From Wolbachia endosymbiont of Litomosoides brasiliensis (GTDB taxonomy: Bacteria; Pseudomonadota; Alphaproteobacteria; Rickettsiales; Anaplasmataceae), in assembly GCF_013366805.1 (NCBI RefSeq), contig NZ_WQMO01000003.1:19069-83068 (forward strand): a DNA stretch of 64,000 bases. The letters are read 5' to 3'. Shown here piece by piece: positions 45,096-55,141 of the stretch. Position 1 is the stretch's first letter, and every line of letters begins with the position of its first letter. The position numbers and the translations under genes were made by a program. Below the pieces are notes generated by a model. That model had not been told where the DNA came from. It did not search any database and worked only from the letters and a program-made list of their open reading frames with translations.

Positions 45096-45743
45096 ATGAA
45101 TGTAAGAAATATCTTATTAGTGTTTTAGTATAAGCTGTGCTCAGTTTACTGTTGTTTGCAGCTGATCCTGTTTTGCTTAACTGTATTGAAACTCTGGAAA
45201 TATATGATCTTGATTCGGGACCAAAAAATTTTAACTCTTCAAATAACTTAAGAAGAAAGCCTGATTCTTCAAGTAGTGCGACAGGGAAGTTGATAAATAT
45301 GGTGGTAGGATTGCTAATGTAAACTAGTTTGCCAATATGAAATGCTGTGGTTTCCATATGGCACGCGAGTTCATGTGGCGTAAACCATTATGATGGGAAT
45401 GTGAAGGTAATCAACTTGATCCAAATTTTGCTGGATCAGGCAGATTTATAGTGAATAACCTTTTAGGTATTATAATTTTATTACAATAGTACTGGTAAAA
45501 TTAGTGGTAAGGCTCCACACATCAACTTTTTGGTTCATTATCCAGATCTTCCGGAATTCACAACACAAATGTTTTTTTGCTGACCATAGTTGCGATAACT
45601 GTGCTGATTTTGTTCTTGGAGATTTTGTTGATAGCGGGCACAAGCCTTCTGGTAGCGCCATTTTCTTATAATAACCAGGCCATTAAGACCTACACGTTTA
45701 ACATTACCTGGGTAGATATAATGGGTTTTCTGGCAAGAAATAA
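45096..45743 (+). pseudogene. Intradiol ring-cleavage dioxygenase-like protein, degraded
   Basis: Fragments in all three frames line up with the beta-barrel of protocatechuate 3,4-dioxygenase-type enzymes. They read: a signal-like LSLLLFAADPVLLNCIE, then LDSGPKNFNSSNN, then (with a TGA after LPI) NAVVSIWHASSCGVNHYDGN. Next come NQLDPNFAGSGRFIVNN, YNFITIV, GKISGKAPHINFLVHYPDLP and EFTTQMFF. The NAVVSIWHA, DPNFAGSGRF, YNFITIV and PHI.F blocks are the family landmarks, with Asn where the second His ligand of PHIHF would be. At least five lesions exclude function. The exact start and end are uncertain. Confidence 0.65.
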
Positions 45744-45804
45744 AACTTGCATTTTTCGGCCATTCTGGTAAATATTACCTTGGTTAAGTATGGAGCTATA
45801 AACA

Positions 45805-47268
45805 ATGAAAATAACAATTTCTAAAGTTTTACCTGATTTTGAAACACTAGTGATAGGTTTGTTTGAAGATGATGAGTTCATAAGTAATAGCAGGGTTCTG
45901 CAGGATAAGCAGATTATAGATAGCATCAAAAAGTTTAGTGGTTTCAATGGGGGCTTTGGTGAATTTTTTTCCGTTACTTCATTAGATGGTAAGAATGTTA
46001 TAATTGTTGGGCTTGGCAAAAGAGATGAATGGGATGAAAATAAAGAATTAAGTGTTGGTGGTAAGATATATTGTGAGCTAGGTAGATTAAGGATTAAACA
46101 AGCAACGATTTCAATTGAAGGCGGTGCAGAAAATATTGCATATGGTGCATTTCTGCGTAGTTTTAAGTTTGATAAGTATAAGACTAAGAAGGATGAAAAA
46201 ATCACAGAAGTAGTGGAGATTATTGTACTAGTAAAAGATGAACAGTTAAAAGATGTTGAGAAATTATTTGAGCATTTAAGACAAGAAGGTGAAGGCGTGT
46301 TTCTTGCGCGTACTTTCATTGCTGAACCACCTAACGTTTTGTATCCAGAGTCCTATGCTGACCGTATAAAAAGCGAACTTACTAAATTTGACCTTGAAAT
46401 TGAAGTGCTTGGTAAAAAGCAGATGGAAAAGAAAAGGATGGGAGCTTTGCTCGGAGTAGCACAAGGAAGCAATAAAGAGCCGAAATTGGTAGTGATGAAA
46501 TGGAATGGGGCTTCCAAAGAACAAAAGTCGATAGCTTTTGTGGGTAAAGGTATAACATTTGATACCGGTGGAGTATCGCTTAAACCTTCACGTGGTATGG
46601 AGTCAATGAAGTATGATATGGCAGGCTCTGCTGCTGTAGTTGGAGTGATGCGCACTCTAGCAGGGCGAAAAGCAAAGGTGAATGCAATCGGCGTGGTTGC
46701 ACTTGCAGAAAATGCAGTAGGTGGTAATGCTCAAAGACCGAGCGATATAGTAACTTCAATGTCCGGACGGACAATAGAAGTGTTAAACACTGATGCAGAA
46801 GGAAGACTCATACTTGCAGACGCTTTGTGGTATACGCAGGACAGATTTGCACCTAAATTTATGATTGATCTCGCAACTTTAACTGGTGCCGTGGTAGTTG
46901 CGCTTGGGAATAACGAGTATGCCGGTCTTTTTTCCAACAACGATGAGTTAGCAAATCGTCTCATTGAAGCGGGAAATGAAGCAAATGAGAAGTTATGGCG
47001 TTTTCCTATGAATGAAACTTATGATAAAATTATCGATTCGCCGATTGCCGATGTGCAAAACATAGCTCCTGCAGGTTTTGGTGGAGATAGCATAATAGCT
47101 GCACAGTTTTTACAGCGTTTTGTAAACGATACTTGCTGGGCACATTTAGACATTGCAGGTACAGCTTGGCACGAAAAAGGTACTGATATTTCTCCAAAAG
47201 GAGCAGTGGGCTTTGGCGTAAGATTACTCAATAAATTGGTTGAGAAGTACTACGAAACGGGTAATTAA
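45805..47268 (+). CDS. pepA: Cytosol (leucyl) aminopeptidase
   Basis: Dizinc M17 peptidase active as a hexamer. The 487 residues match the family. The catalytic C-terminal domain shows FVGKGITFDTGGVSLKPSRG (about 245-264), YDMAGSAAVVG, and the diagnostic NTDAEGRLILADAL at about 328-341, supplying metal ligands and the catalytic Arg. The N-terminal domain is more variable, as usual. It is complete and stands alone between the dioxygenase remnant and IS debris. Confidence 0.96.
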   Translation: MKITISKVLPDFETLVIGLFEDDEFISNSRVLQDKQIIDSIKKFSGFNGGFGEFFSVTSLDGKNVIIVGLGKRDEWDENKELSVGGKIYCELGRLRIKQATISIEGGAENIAYGAFLRSFKFDKYKTKKDEKITEVVEIIVLVKDEQLKDVEKLFEHLRQEGEGVFLARTFIAEPPNVLYPESYADRIKSELTKFDLEIEVLGKKQMEKKRMGALLGVAQGSNKEPKLVVMKWNGASKEQKSIAFVGKGITFDTGGVSLKPSRGMESMKYDMAGSAAVVGVMRTLAGRKAKVNAIGVVALAENAVGGNAQRPSDIVTSMSGRTIEVLNTDAEGRLILADALWYTQDRFAPKFMIDLATLTGAVVVALGNNEYAGLFSNNDELANRLIEAGNEANEKLWRFPMNETYDKIIDSPIADVQNIAPAGFGGDSIIAAQFLQRFVNDTCWAHLDIAGTAWHEKGTDISPKGAVGFGVRLLNKLVEKYYETGN

Positions 47269-47325
47269 GGATTTTTATATTGGAGTTTTAAAAGTTTTTT
47301 CTGTATTTGGTAAAAAGAGGAGATT

Positions 47326-48352
47326 ATACTAGTTCTCATTGTTAGTGAGTCAAATAAGTGATATTGCAGAGTTGTTTAGTTACCGAGTGATATCAATTCC
47401 CACTATATAAAGAACGGATAACAATAATGAAAAGGAGCCATACTGAAGTAAGTAAAATAGCGAAGTTTAAGTGATATTGAAATTGAAATTGTTAGATAAA
47501 AAAGTTATGGAATCGCTAAAAAAAATGCTGAAGGGAGTGTGAAATAATGTATATGTTGCAAAAGAAAACTAAATGCTATAATTGCGCAAAAGTACAGTAT
47601 AACGGCTGTAGAAAAATACGTTGCATTTCAAAGACGGCAACTGACTGCATGGATAAAGCACCTAAAATTTAGAAGAGAAGAAAAATTAGTTACTCCCCTC
47701 AATGCCGTAGAAAAACTAGATTTAAATCAGAGTCAATTTGAACAAGTTGAAGTATAGACATAGGAAAACTCTAGTACACCGTAATGTGCAAAAAATGAAG
47801 TTTTCGTGTATATTACGCTAAGACCAATTCATAATGAACAGAATAAAGGTGGGCAGGGGAGTTTTTAAAAAACTTAATTAAGCTATTGGTAAGTATCCTA
47901 AACAAGAGTGATTCATTTTTAACGAATCGCAGTTTAGCACACATTTGAAGTTGGACATGTGGTTTTAAAAAGGCGTTAGAACATAGGTTAAAGTGGAATT
48001 GAGTAGGCAAAATTTTTATTTCTACAGTGCGGTTAATCCTAGAAATGAGAGCAGTTTTAGCTTGTTTGCACTAAGTGTTCAACACTGATTGTATAAATAT
48101 ATTTCTTAAACAAATGTTACAATATTTAAGAGCATGGGAGGCCTTTCTTATCATGGACTGTGCTAATTTACATAAGTCAAAAAATTTAAAGGTGCCTAAA
48201 AATATCGAGATTATATACCTACCACTGTACTTATTCTGAGCTTAATCCTATTGGGAGACTTTAGTTGTATGTAAAACAGAACATTTTGCATAGTAAGGTC
48301 TGTAATATAATTGCTTTACTTGAAGAGCGCTTTGTGTAAAATTTTTTACCTC
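47326..48352. mobile_element. IS630-type remnant: minus tip plus 3'-truncated plus copy
   Basis: Bases 47326-47389 are only the right terminus of a minus copy. Bases 47390-48352 are a plus copy from ATATCAATTCCCACTATATA that loses its last 90 or so bases, stopping at TTTTTACCTC before the DUF2163 fragment. No transposase frame survives. Confidence 0.8.
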
Positions 48353-48945
48353 AGTATATGATAAATGGCAACTTAAAGACCTATAACATGAAAGCTGAGG
48401 GAATATTAAATGGTGACGATATTAAGGAAGAAGATGTTTTATCAGGAAAGTATAATTTTGCAGATATTGAGATATTTCTTATAAGTTACAAAGGTGTGAG
48501 TCAAGGGATAATGAATCTACGTTCGGAAGCTTTTAACAAAGTAACATTAAATAGTTGGAGGTTTATCGTTAAGATTAGAGGATTCTCAGCAAAGCTTGAG
48601 AGGGCATGACAGAATTATATTCTCTTGCGTACAGAACGCAGTTTTGTGATAAGAGATGTAAAGCTGTGCTAGAAAATTTGGCAGAGTAAGTATGGTTACT
48701 AAAGTGATAGATAAAAAAAGATTTGAAGACACTAATATTAACTGAGAGCAGTAGGTATTATAAGCATGAAATAGTAAATTTTGGCGCAGCATCAACAGTG
48801 TTTGAAGGTACGGTGAAAAGGTGTGGAAATAAAGTAGTTACTGTTTACTGTGCCTCCATGCCGAGTTAAAGTTGCGATAAAACTTTTTCAACGTGCAGAA
48901 ACAAATTTGGCAATACTGTAAATTTTCGTGATGAACCTTATAATT
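48353..48945 (+). pseudogene. DUF2163 phage/GTA-type protein (TIGR02218 family), degraded
   Basis: The first part is open for 83 codons: MKAEGILNGDDIKEEDVLSG then KYNFADIEIFLISYKG and FNKVTLNSWRFIVKIRGFSA. This matches the L.V.G.L....I...DL..G.YD.A.V.I pattern of DUF2163. Frameshifted pieces follow: YSLAYRTQFCDKRCKAVLEN (the Y.P.CR...GD.RC block), then CDKTFSTCRNKFGN and TVNFRDEP, the family C-terminal CR.KFGN..NFRG.P signature. The 5' end is replaced by IS sequence. Family members sit in gene transfer agent and prophage tail clusters. Confidence 0.8.
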
Positions 48946-48965
48946 TTCACTATTATAAGTATTGT

Positions 48966-49052
48966 GGAAAGGTGGCTGAGTGGTCTAAAGCACACGCTTG
49001 GAAAGCGTGCACATATGAAAATATGTCGGGGGTTCAAATCCCCCCTTTTCCG
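48966..49052 (+). tRNA. tRNA-Ser (GGA)
   Basis: A type II cloverleaf of 87 bases. Acceptor GGAAAGG/CTTTTCC, anticodon stem CACGC/GCGTG around TTGGAAA (anticodon GGA), a long variable arm ACATATGAAAATATGT, and T stem GGGGG/CCCCC. No CCA is encoded. Confidence 0.96.
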
Positions 49053-49122
49053 TTGACTTTTACCGCATTATCTCACATAACATGTATGTGAGAGAAGTAT
49101 GGACTGGAGAAATTTTCGTCTT

Positions 49123-50215
49123 GTACTAGTTCCTACTATACAAGGGACGGATAGACAATAATAGAAAAGAAGCCATACTGAAGTAAGTAAAAAGCGAGGT
49201 TTGGATGGCGTTAAAATCAAAATTATTGGATGAAAAGGTCGTGGAATCAGCAAAAGAAATGCTGAAGGAAGTGCGAAATAATGCATATGTTGCAAAAAAA
49301 CTGAATGCTGTAATTGCAGCAAAAAAGCACAGTATAACAGCTGTAGCAAAAATATGTTGCATTTCAAGAACAGCACTAACTGCATGGATAAAGCACCTAA
49401 AATTTGGAAGAGAAGAAAAATTATTTGCCCCACCTCAACGTCGTAGAAAAACTAGATTGAATCAGAGTCAATTTGAGCAAGTAGAAATATGGGTGCAAGA
49501 AAACCCTAATATTACAATTAAAGAAATGAGAGTAAAAATTCAGGAAAAATTTGGCTTGAATATTAGCAAATCTACAGTACACCGTAATATGCAAAAAATG
49601 AAGTTTTCGTATATTGCGTCAAGACCAATTCACAATGAGCAAGATAAAAGTAGACTGGAAGAGTAAAAAAACTTAATGAGACTATTGGGAAATATCCTGA
49701 ACAGGAGTATTTTTTTTTGATGAATTGTGATTGCCACACATTTAAAAGTTGGGCACGGGTGGTTTAAAAAGGGCGTTAGAACACTGGTTAAGGTAAAATT
49801 AAGTAAGCAAAATTTTTATCTCTATAGTGCAGTTAATCCTAAGAATGGAGAGAGTTCTAGCTTATTTGTACCGAACGTAACACTGATTGTATAAATATAT
49901 TTCTTGAACAAATGTTGCAATATTTAAGAACACAAAAAGCCTTTCTTGTCATGGACTGTGCTAATTTACATAAGTCAAAAAATATTAAAGGTGCCTAAAA
50001 ATATTGGGATTATGCACCTACCACAATACTTACCAGAGCTTAACCTATTGAGAGACTTTGGTTATATGTAAAAGAGCATTTTACGTAATAAAGTCTATAA
50101 TACAATTGCTTTGCTTGAGAGAGCTTTGTGCAAATTTATTACCTTTCTTTCTTACTCTGCAATTAAACAACTCTGTAATGTCACTTATTTGACTTGTTAC
50201 AATGAGAATTGGTAT
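49123..50215 (+). mobile_element. IS630-type element, best-preserved copy
   Basis: About 1.09 kb from GTACTAGTTCCTACTATACA to CAATGAGAATTGGTAT. It carries an intact 153-codon first frame (49205-49666) encoding the HTH half: SAKEMLKEVRNNAYVAKKLN, CCISRTALTAWIKHLKFGRE and FGLNISKSTVHRNMQKMKF. The second half is broken but readable: a DESRFG-like first acid region is degraded, then NFYLYSAVNPKNGESSSLFV, FLVMDCANLHKSKN (second Asp), and PTTILTRA-like third-acid region after shifts. The element is probably immobile by itself. It serves as the reference for the other copies. Confidence 0.88.
49205..49666 (+). pseudogene. IS630-type transposase, N-terminal half open
   Basis: A 153-residue frame starting MALKSKLLDEKVVESAKEML. 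Two helix-turn-helix units are visible: residues about 35-65 (AAKKHSITAVAKICCISRTA) and 80-130 (QSQFEQVEIWVQENPNITIK). It lacks the DDE catalytic domain because of a stop at 49664, so it cannot transpose, but it could still bind terminal repeats. No ribosome binding site stands out beyond AGCGAGG. Confidence 0.7.
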
Positions 50216-50683
50216 AACTAGCTACTGCAGGGTTTCCTTGTCTTTTTTTCTGCCTGGTAAATTGCTTAAATGTTTATAGCCCCACAATTAGTTGCATTTA
50301 AAATGCGGCTAAATTACGGCGTTTAAGGCTTAGAAAATGTCAATACAGAAAATAGTGGTAGTGACTAGGTTCTTTTAACTTTTTCTCTGTCTAGTAAATT
50401 TCTTAGATATTTTGTAGCTACCACCCACCACGCTGTTTGTTAGCGGTACCCAGAAGTACCGTGAACTAATTGCGGTATAGAAGCTGGAATCCAGACTTTC
50501 CGCAATCTCATTAAGAACATTATTTTGACGTAGAATTAACATGTATCCTGAAAAGTATCTGATGCTTTAAGCGTGAACGTTAGATGGAGATATAACTGAA
50601 ACTTGGAATAAACTACTGTGGATTTTACATGTTGAGATGGAAGAAAAGAGGTAGAGATACCTCCACCTCCTGTTCCATTTAAC
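50216..50683. repeat. Partial copy of the dispersed repeat plus gene-free sequence
   Basis: Within 50235-50420, segments such as TCTGTCTAGTAAATTTCTTA and GCGTTTAAGGCTTAG recall copies A-C in minus orientation, but the central part differs. The remaining sequence to 50683 has no supported gene. Confidence 0.45.
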
Positions 50684-51307
50684 TTATGCGCCTGTTTTTG
50701 CTTGAAACTTGCTTTCGAATATTCCCATAACTTCAGGATCTTGTAAGAGAGTAGGTAACACTTTTTTAACTTTTTCTTGAAGATCACCTGAATTAAGTTT
50801 TGTATTTAATTCGGCGTCAACGTAATTCTTGTCAACTTTTGCGTCTAGTGCAGCTGCAGTAGCTAAATCTCTAGTTTTTTCTTCAACTACTTTTTGAGCC
50901 ACTGTTTCAGCCTGACTTGCTATATTAGTTTTATTTACAGCCTGAGTAACTTGATCTGCTATATTAGCACTAGCTACAGCATTATTTATAGCTTGAGTAA
51001 CTTGATCAGCTATTTTTGCATCAGCTACAGCTTGTTTAACTGCTTTCTCAGCTTCTTCATTTCTATACATTTGCTGATATGAAGAGTAAGCTTGTACAGC
51101 GAAATATACAGCTACAATGAATAGAACTGCGATTCCAACAGGGCTAGTAACAGACATTAAAAATGCAGGCCCAACAACTACACTAGTAGCAACTAATATT
51201 GTTGTCATTGCTGCTGCTAAAGATGCAAATGCAACTGTACCTTCAATACTCATTTTTGTTATAGGTGCTATGTTTTCCTTTTTCCATATGTTTAATCCTG
51301 CAGTCAT
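50684..51307 (-). CDS. Membrane-anchored coiled-coil protein of unknown function
   Basis: A 207-residue protein with a strong ribosome binding site (AGGAGG, 7 bases before the ATG at 51307). Two membrane helices lie near 24-46 and 52-72 (TVAFASLAAAMTTILVATSV, VGIAVLFIVAVYFAVQAYSS). A long polar, Ala-rich helical tail follows. It contains a 17-residue unit twice, KIADQVTQAINNAVASA then NIADQVTQAVNKT, mirrored by a 51-bp DNA repeat at 50940-51040. The end DAKVDKNYVDAELNTKL recalls phage-fibre-like coiled coils. No enzymatic motif is seen. The layout suggests a cytoplasmic rod tethered to the inner membrane. Confidence 0.8.
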   Translation of the reverse strand: MTAGLNIWKKENIAPITKMSIEGTVAFASLAAAMTTILVATSVVVGPAFLMSVTSPVGIAVLFIVAVYFAVQAYSSYQQMYRNEEAEKAVKQAVADAKIADQVTQAINNAVASANIADQVTQAVNKTNIASQAETVAQKVVEEKTRDLATAAALDAKVDKNYVDAELNTKLNSGDLQEKVKKVLPTLLQDPEVMGIFESKFQAKTGA

Positions 51308-51449
51308 AGTAACTTCCTCCTAATTAAAGTTGATAAAAATTTAATTATATATTAAAACACATACTAGTCAAGCTTTATTTTATAATAATTTAATATAATC
51401 ATATCTCTAGCTACTTCCTAAATTGTCATTAATTGTATATAATTGATGT

Positions 51450-52358
51450 ATGACACATAGTTGGCTGAATCTTGATAAATCGATAGGAATTAGTTCTGCG
51501 CAAGCTGTGGCCCAGGTTAAAAAGACTTTTGGAATTAAAAAGGCTGATCATTTGGGAACACTTGATCCTTTAGCTTCTGGTATGTTGCCAATTGCGCTTG
51601 GAAAACGACAAAAACCATACCGTACTTACCCTGCAATTTAAAGGCATACAATTTTACAGTAAAGTGGGGAGGGTAAAGAACCACAGATGATTTGGATGGT
51701 GATATCATTAAAGCTAGCAACATAAAACTCAAACATAATCAAATAAATAGTGCAATCAAGAATTTTGTTGGTGAGATAACACAGAATCCTCCTCGATTTT
51801 TAGCAATAAAGATTAACGGAACAAGGGCATATAGATTAGCAAGGAGTGGGAAAAAGTGAATATAAAACCACGCTAAGTGCAAGTATATGAGCTAAAGTTG
51901 ATTTCTGCTGACACATAATAGTGCTGATTTTTGTGACGTGTGGTGGTGGTGCATATGTGAGGTCAATTGCTTGGGATCTTGGAATTGCATTAGGTTGCTT
52001 TGGACACATTACGAAACTGAGGAGAACTATGGTGGGTTATTTTAAGGAAATCGAATCAGTGACAATTAAGCAACTTGTTGAAAAATTCACTTTTTAGCGT
52101 TATTTCAGCGCGTGAAGCTGAGATCAGGAAAAATTAGTGTCAACTACTAATTAGCTTTAAAATCAATGTTTAAAGTTGAAATTTCTGTAGAAAGGGTAAA
52201 GAAAATCAGAGAAGGTCAGGAAATCATATTAAATAACTTGTGTAATTTGAAGAATTATGATACTTAATTATACGATGGTGGGTAATATACTCATTGCAGC
52301 CTGTAGTTCTATTTATGGTTGTGTAAAGCCTATTCGTGTTTTTAATATTTTGAAATGA
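51450..52358 (+). pseudogene. truB: tRNA pseudouridine-55 synthase TruB, degraded
   Basis: TruB makes the conserved pseudouridine 55 in tRNA T loops. The first 63 codons are intact and contain the catalytic motif HLGTLDPLASGMLPIALGK with the active-site Asp. The frame then breaks at 51641. Later pieces in other frames keep family blocks: DDLDGDIIKASNIKLKHN, NFVGEITQNPPRFLAIKING, CGGGAYVRSIAWDLGIALGC and a C-terminal VKPIRVFNILK at 52358. At least four frameshifts and stops are present. Its place before rpsO and pnp is the standard truB-rpsO-pnp order, so this is the genuine locus in decay. Confidence 0.9.
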
Positions 52359-52365
52359 GGTCTAG

Positions 52366-52638
52366 ATGTCAATAACATCCGAAAAGAAAAAAATTTTAAT
52401 AAGTACTTACGCGATTAAAGAAGGTGATACAGGTTCATCTTTTGTGCAGTGCGCAATTTTAACCGAGAGGATCAGTAACTTAACTGAGCACTTTAAAGTG
52501 CACAAGCATGACCGTCACTCTAAACGTGGTTTGCTTATATTAATAGGTAGAAGACGCAAGCACTTAAATTATATAAAACGTAAATTTGGTGATGAAGCTT
52601 ACCAGCAATTAATAGAGAAGTTAGGCATCAGAAAATAA
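52366..52638 (+). CDS. rpsO: Small ribosomal subunit protein uS15
   Basis: A 90-residue 16S rRNA-binding protein. Characteristic stretches are [40 protein letters not shown] and [14 protein letters not shown]. The ATG is 8 bases after the truB end and is preceded by ATGAGGTCTAG, a fair ribosome binding site. pnp follows after 14 bases. Confidence 0.97.
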   Translation: MSITSEKKKILISTYAIKEGDTGSSFVQCAILTERISNLTEHFKVHKHDRHSKRGLLILIGRRRKHLNYIKRKFGDEAYQQLIEKLGIRK

Positions 52639-52652
52639 TTGAGGGATTTTGT

Positions 52653-54920
52653 ATGTTTGAAATTATAAAAAAATCTATAGAATGGGGTGGACGTACTTTA
52701 TCTTTAGAGACAGGAAAAATAGCACGTCAAGCTGATAGTTCAGTTGTTGTAAATTATGGTGACACTTCTATTTTAGTAACTGTTGTACGTAAAAAGAAGG
52801 AAGAAGTTGTTGATTTCTTGCCTTTAAATGTGCAATTTATCGCAAAAAGCTATGCTATGGGTAAAATCCCTGGTGGCTTTTTCAAAAGGGAAGGTAAGCC
52901 ATCTGATAGAGAAACCTTGATTTCAAGAGTAATAGATAGAAGTATAAGACCGCTATTTCCAGAGGGTTTCCATGATGAAATCAGTGTAGTATGTAATTTA
53001 TTAACTTATGATATGGTCAACCCTCCTGAGGTGCCAGCATTGATTGGTGCTGTTGCGGCTCTCGCAACCTCTGGTGTTCCTTTTCATGTTATTATAGCTG
53101 GAGTTTTAGTTGGCTGCGATGAAAATAATAATTATATACTCAACCCTTCTGTTCAAGAAATGAAAGTTAGCAATTTAGATCTGTTTTTATCTGGTGATGA
53201 GCATTCAATTTTGATGGTTGAGTCAGAGGCAAAAGAGCTTTCTGAAAAAAATGTTCTGAGTGCGATAAAATTTGGCCATGAACACCTTCAGCCTGTTATT
53301 AAGCTCATAAAAGAGTTTGCTGATATAATTGGCAATAAACCAGGGAGTTTTGCTCCTATCGACATATCAGATATAATGCAAGATCTTGAAAGGTATAGTA
53401 AAGATTTTGAAGAAGCATATTCACAAACAGTAAAACAAGAGCAAGCTCAAATTTTAGAAACGATCAGAAATAATATATTGAATACTCTCAAGGAAGCTGG
53501 AAAAGATGAGAAATTAATTACACAAGCAGTAAAAAACTTTGAAAGGTCTTTACTGCGTAAAATAATTAAAGAAAAAGGTATAAGGATAGATGGTCGCAAG
53601 TATGATGAAATACGTCAAATAGAAATTGAAGTGGATATTTTATCTAGAACTCATGGTTCTGCTCTCTTTACAAGAGGTAATACTCAGGCATTGGTTGTTA
53701 CTGCTCTTGGTACCACGCAAGATGAGCAAGTTGTAGATGACATTGAAGGGGATAGACGTGAGCATTTCATGTTGCATTATAATTTTCCTTCATTTGCCGT
53801 TGGAGAGGCTTCTGCCATACGTGCACCAGGAAGAAGAGAAATCGGTCATGGTAAACTTGCTTGGAAAGCAATTCATCCTGTTTTACCTGATAAATCTGAA
53901 TTTCCTTATACAATAAGAGTAGTATCTGAAATTATGGAATCAGACGGTTCTTCTTCCATGGCAACAGTTTGTGGAACTTCCCTTGCGTTAATGGATACAG
54001 GCGTGCCAATAAAGGCTCCTGTCGCTGGAATTGCTATGGGCCTCATTAAGGATAAAAACGAGTATGTAATACTCTCTGACATATTAGGTAATGAGGATTA
54101 TCTTGGTGACATGGATTTTAAAGTAGCAGGAACCGGTGAAGGAATCACGGCGCTACAAATGGATATGAAAATTTCTGGTATAAATTTTGAAATCGTTGAA
54201 AAATCTTTGGAACAGGCAAAAGCTGGAAGATTACATATCTTAGAAAAAATGAATTCAGTGATTTCAGAACATAGTGATGATGTGAAAGGTCACGCGCCAA
54301 GAATGGTATCATTTTACATAGACAAAGATAGAATTTCTGCAGCTATAGGTGCTAAAGGAAAAAATATACGCAGTGTATGTGAAAGAAGTAATGCAAAAAT
54401 TGAAATAGGAGATGATGGTAAAGTTTCTGTATTTGCCATGAGTAGCGCTGAAGCTGAAATTGCAAAAAATATGATGATTGACTCAATCACAGAGTTAGAG
54501 CAAGGTGCTATAGTTGATGTTAAGGTTGTAAAAATAGATAAGTCTATTGTAGAACTTGAGCTTCTCAATGGAAGAAAAGGGAAAATGCACATAAGTGAAG
54601 TAGCTAACCAGCACATAGAATCTATTGAGAGTATACTTAAACAGGGTGATACTTTTAAAGCATTGGTGATTGATTTTGAAAAAGGTGGATGCCCGAAGTT
54701 GTCAAGACGCCGCGTTGATCAAGAAACAGGCGAGTTTTTTGAAGGCGAACTTTACAACGAAGAAAAGAAAGATGGTTTAAACGATAGGGATTATTATAAT
54801 AGCCTATTTAACAGAAAATCTTGGCACCGCAAGAGGCCTGTTCGTCCTCGTTCTAGCTTCAGTAATAGAAATAATAGGCCAAAATTTGGTAGTGATGACT
54901 CATCATCAAGTTTTTATTAA
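52653..54920 (+). CDS. pnp: Polyribonucleotide nucleotidyltransferase
   Basis: Phosphorolytic 3'-5' exoribonuclease and trimeric core of RNA decay. The 755 residues hold two RNase PH-like domains (about 10-145 and 310-545), separated by the alpha-helical PNPase domain. Typical strings are FLPLNVQFIAKSYAMGKIPG, RVIDRSIRPLFPEGF and the second-core block LMDTGVPIKAPVAGIAMGL. The KH domain follows (GAKGKNIRSVCERS, near 566), then S1 (GAIVDVKVVKIDKSIVELEL, near 618). The C-terminal 60 residues are Arg/Asn/Ser rich. The rpsO-pnp order is conserved. Confidence 0.97.
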   Translation: MFEIIKKSIEWGGRTLSLETGKIARQADSSVVVNYGDTSILVTVVRKKKEEVVDFLPLNVQFIAKSYAMGKIPGGFFKREGKPSDRETLISRVIDRSIRPLFPEGFHDEISVVCNLLTYDMVNPPEVPALIGAVAALATSGVPFHVIIAGVLVGCDENNNYILNPSVQEMKVSNLDLFLSGDEHSILMVESEAKELSEKNVLSAIKFGHEHLQPVIKLIKEFADIIGNKPGSFAPIDISDIMQDLERYSKDFEEAYSQTVKQEQAQILETIRNNILNTLKEAGKDEKLITQAVKNFERSLLRKIIKEKGIRIDGRKYDEIRQIEIEVDILSRTHGSALFTRGNTQALVVTALGTTQDEQVVDDIEGDRREHFMLHYNFPSFAVGEASAIRAPGRREIGHGKLAWKAIHPVLPDKSEFPYTIRVVSEIMESDGSSSMATVCGTSLALMDTGVPIKAPVAGIAMGLIKDKNEYVILSDILGNEDYLGDMDFKVAGTGEGITALQMDMKISGINFEIVEKSLEQAKAGRLHILEKMNSVISEHSDDVKGHAPRMVSFYIDKDRISAAIGAKGKNIRSVCERSNAKIEIGDDGKVSVFAMSSAEAEIAKNMMIDSITELEQGAIVDVKVVKIDKSIVELELLNGRKGKMHISEVANQHIESIESILKQGDTFKALVIDFEKGGCPKLSRRRVDQETGEFFEGELYNEEKKDGLNDRDYYNSLFNRKSWHRKRPVRPRSSFSNRNNRPKFGSDDSSSSFY

Positions 54921-55141
54921 GAGTAGGCTTTTTGCACTATTTCCTGTTTTTCCAATGTTCCAACGTTGGGATCCAGGTATTAAAGTGTTTATGAGCTGTG
55001 CAATAGCAAAACTATATTCATAGGCTGGGTTCTAGTGTCGTAGACTGGAGTGGTATCTTTGTACTGAACATCTCACATTAACTCTACCGTAATTTCAAAT
55101 TCTCAATGAATTCAGTTTTTTAAAACAAGTGGAAGAAAAAT
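54921..55141. other. Gene-free stretch after pnp
   Basis: AT-rich sequence without an open frame, RNA gene or repeat that I can support. GTTCCAACGTTGGGATCC contains a short inverted match but no terminator-like T-run. Confidence 0.4.

Noticed and set aside
45690..46655. Antisense frames of up to 209 codons opposite pepA
   Set aside because: pepA is complete with its catalytic motifs on the plus strand; the reverse frames are Ser/Leu-rich shadows.
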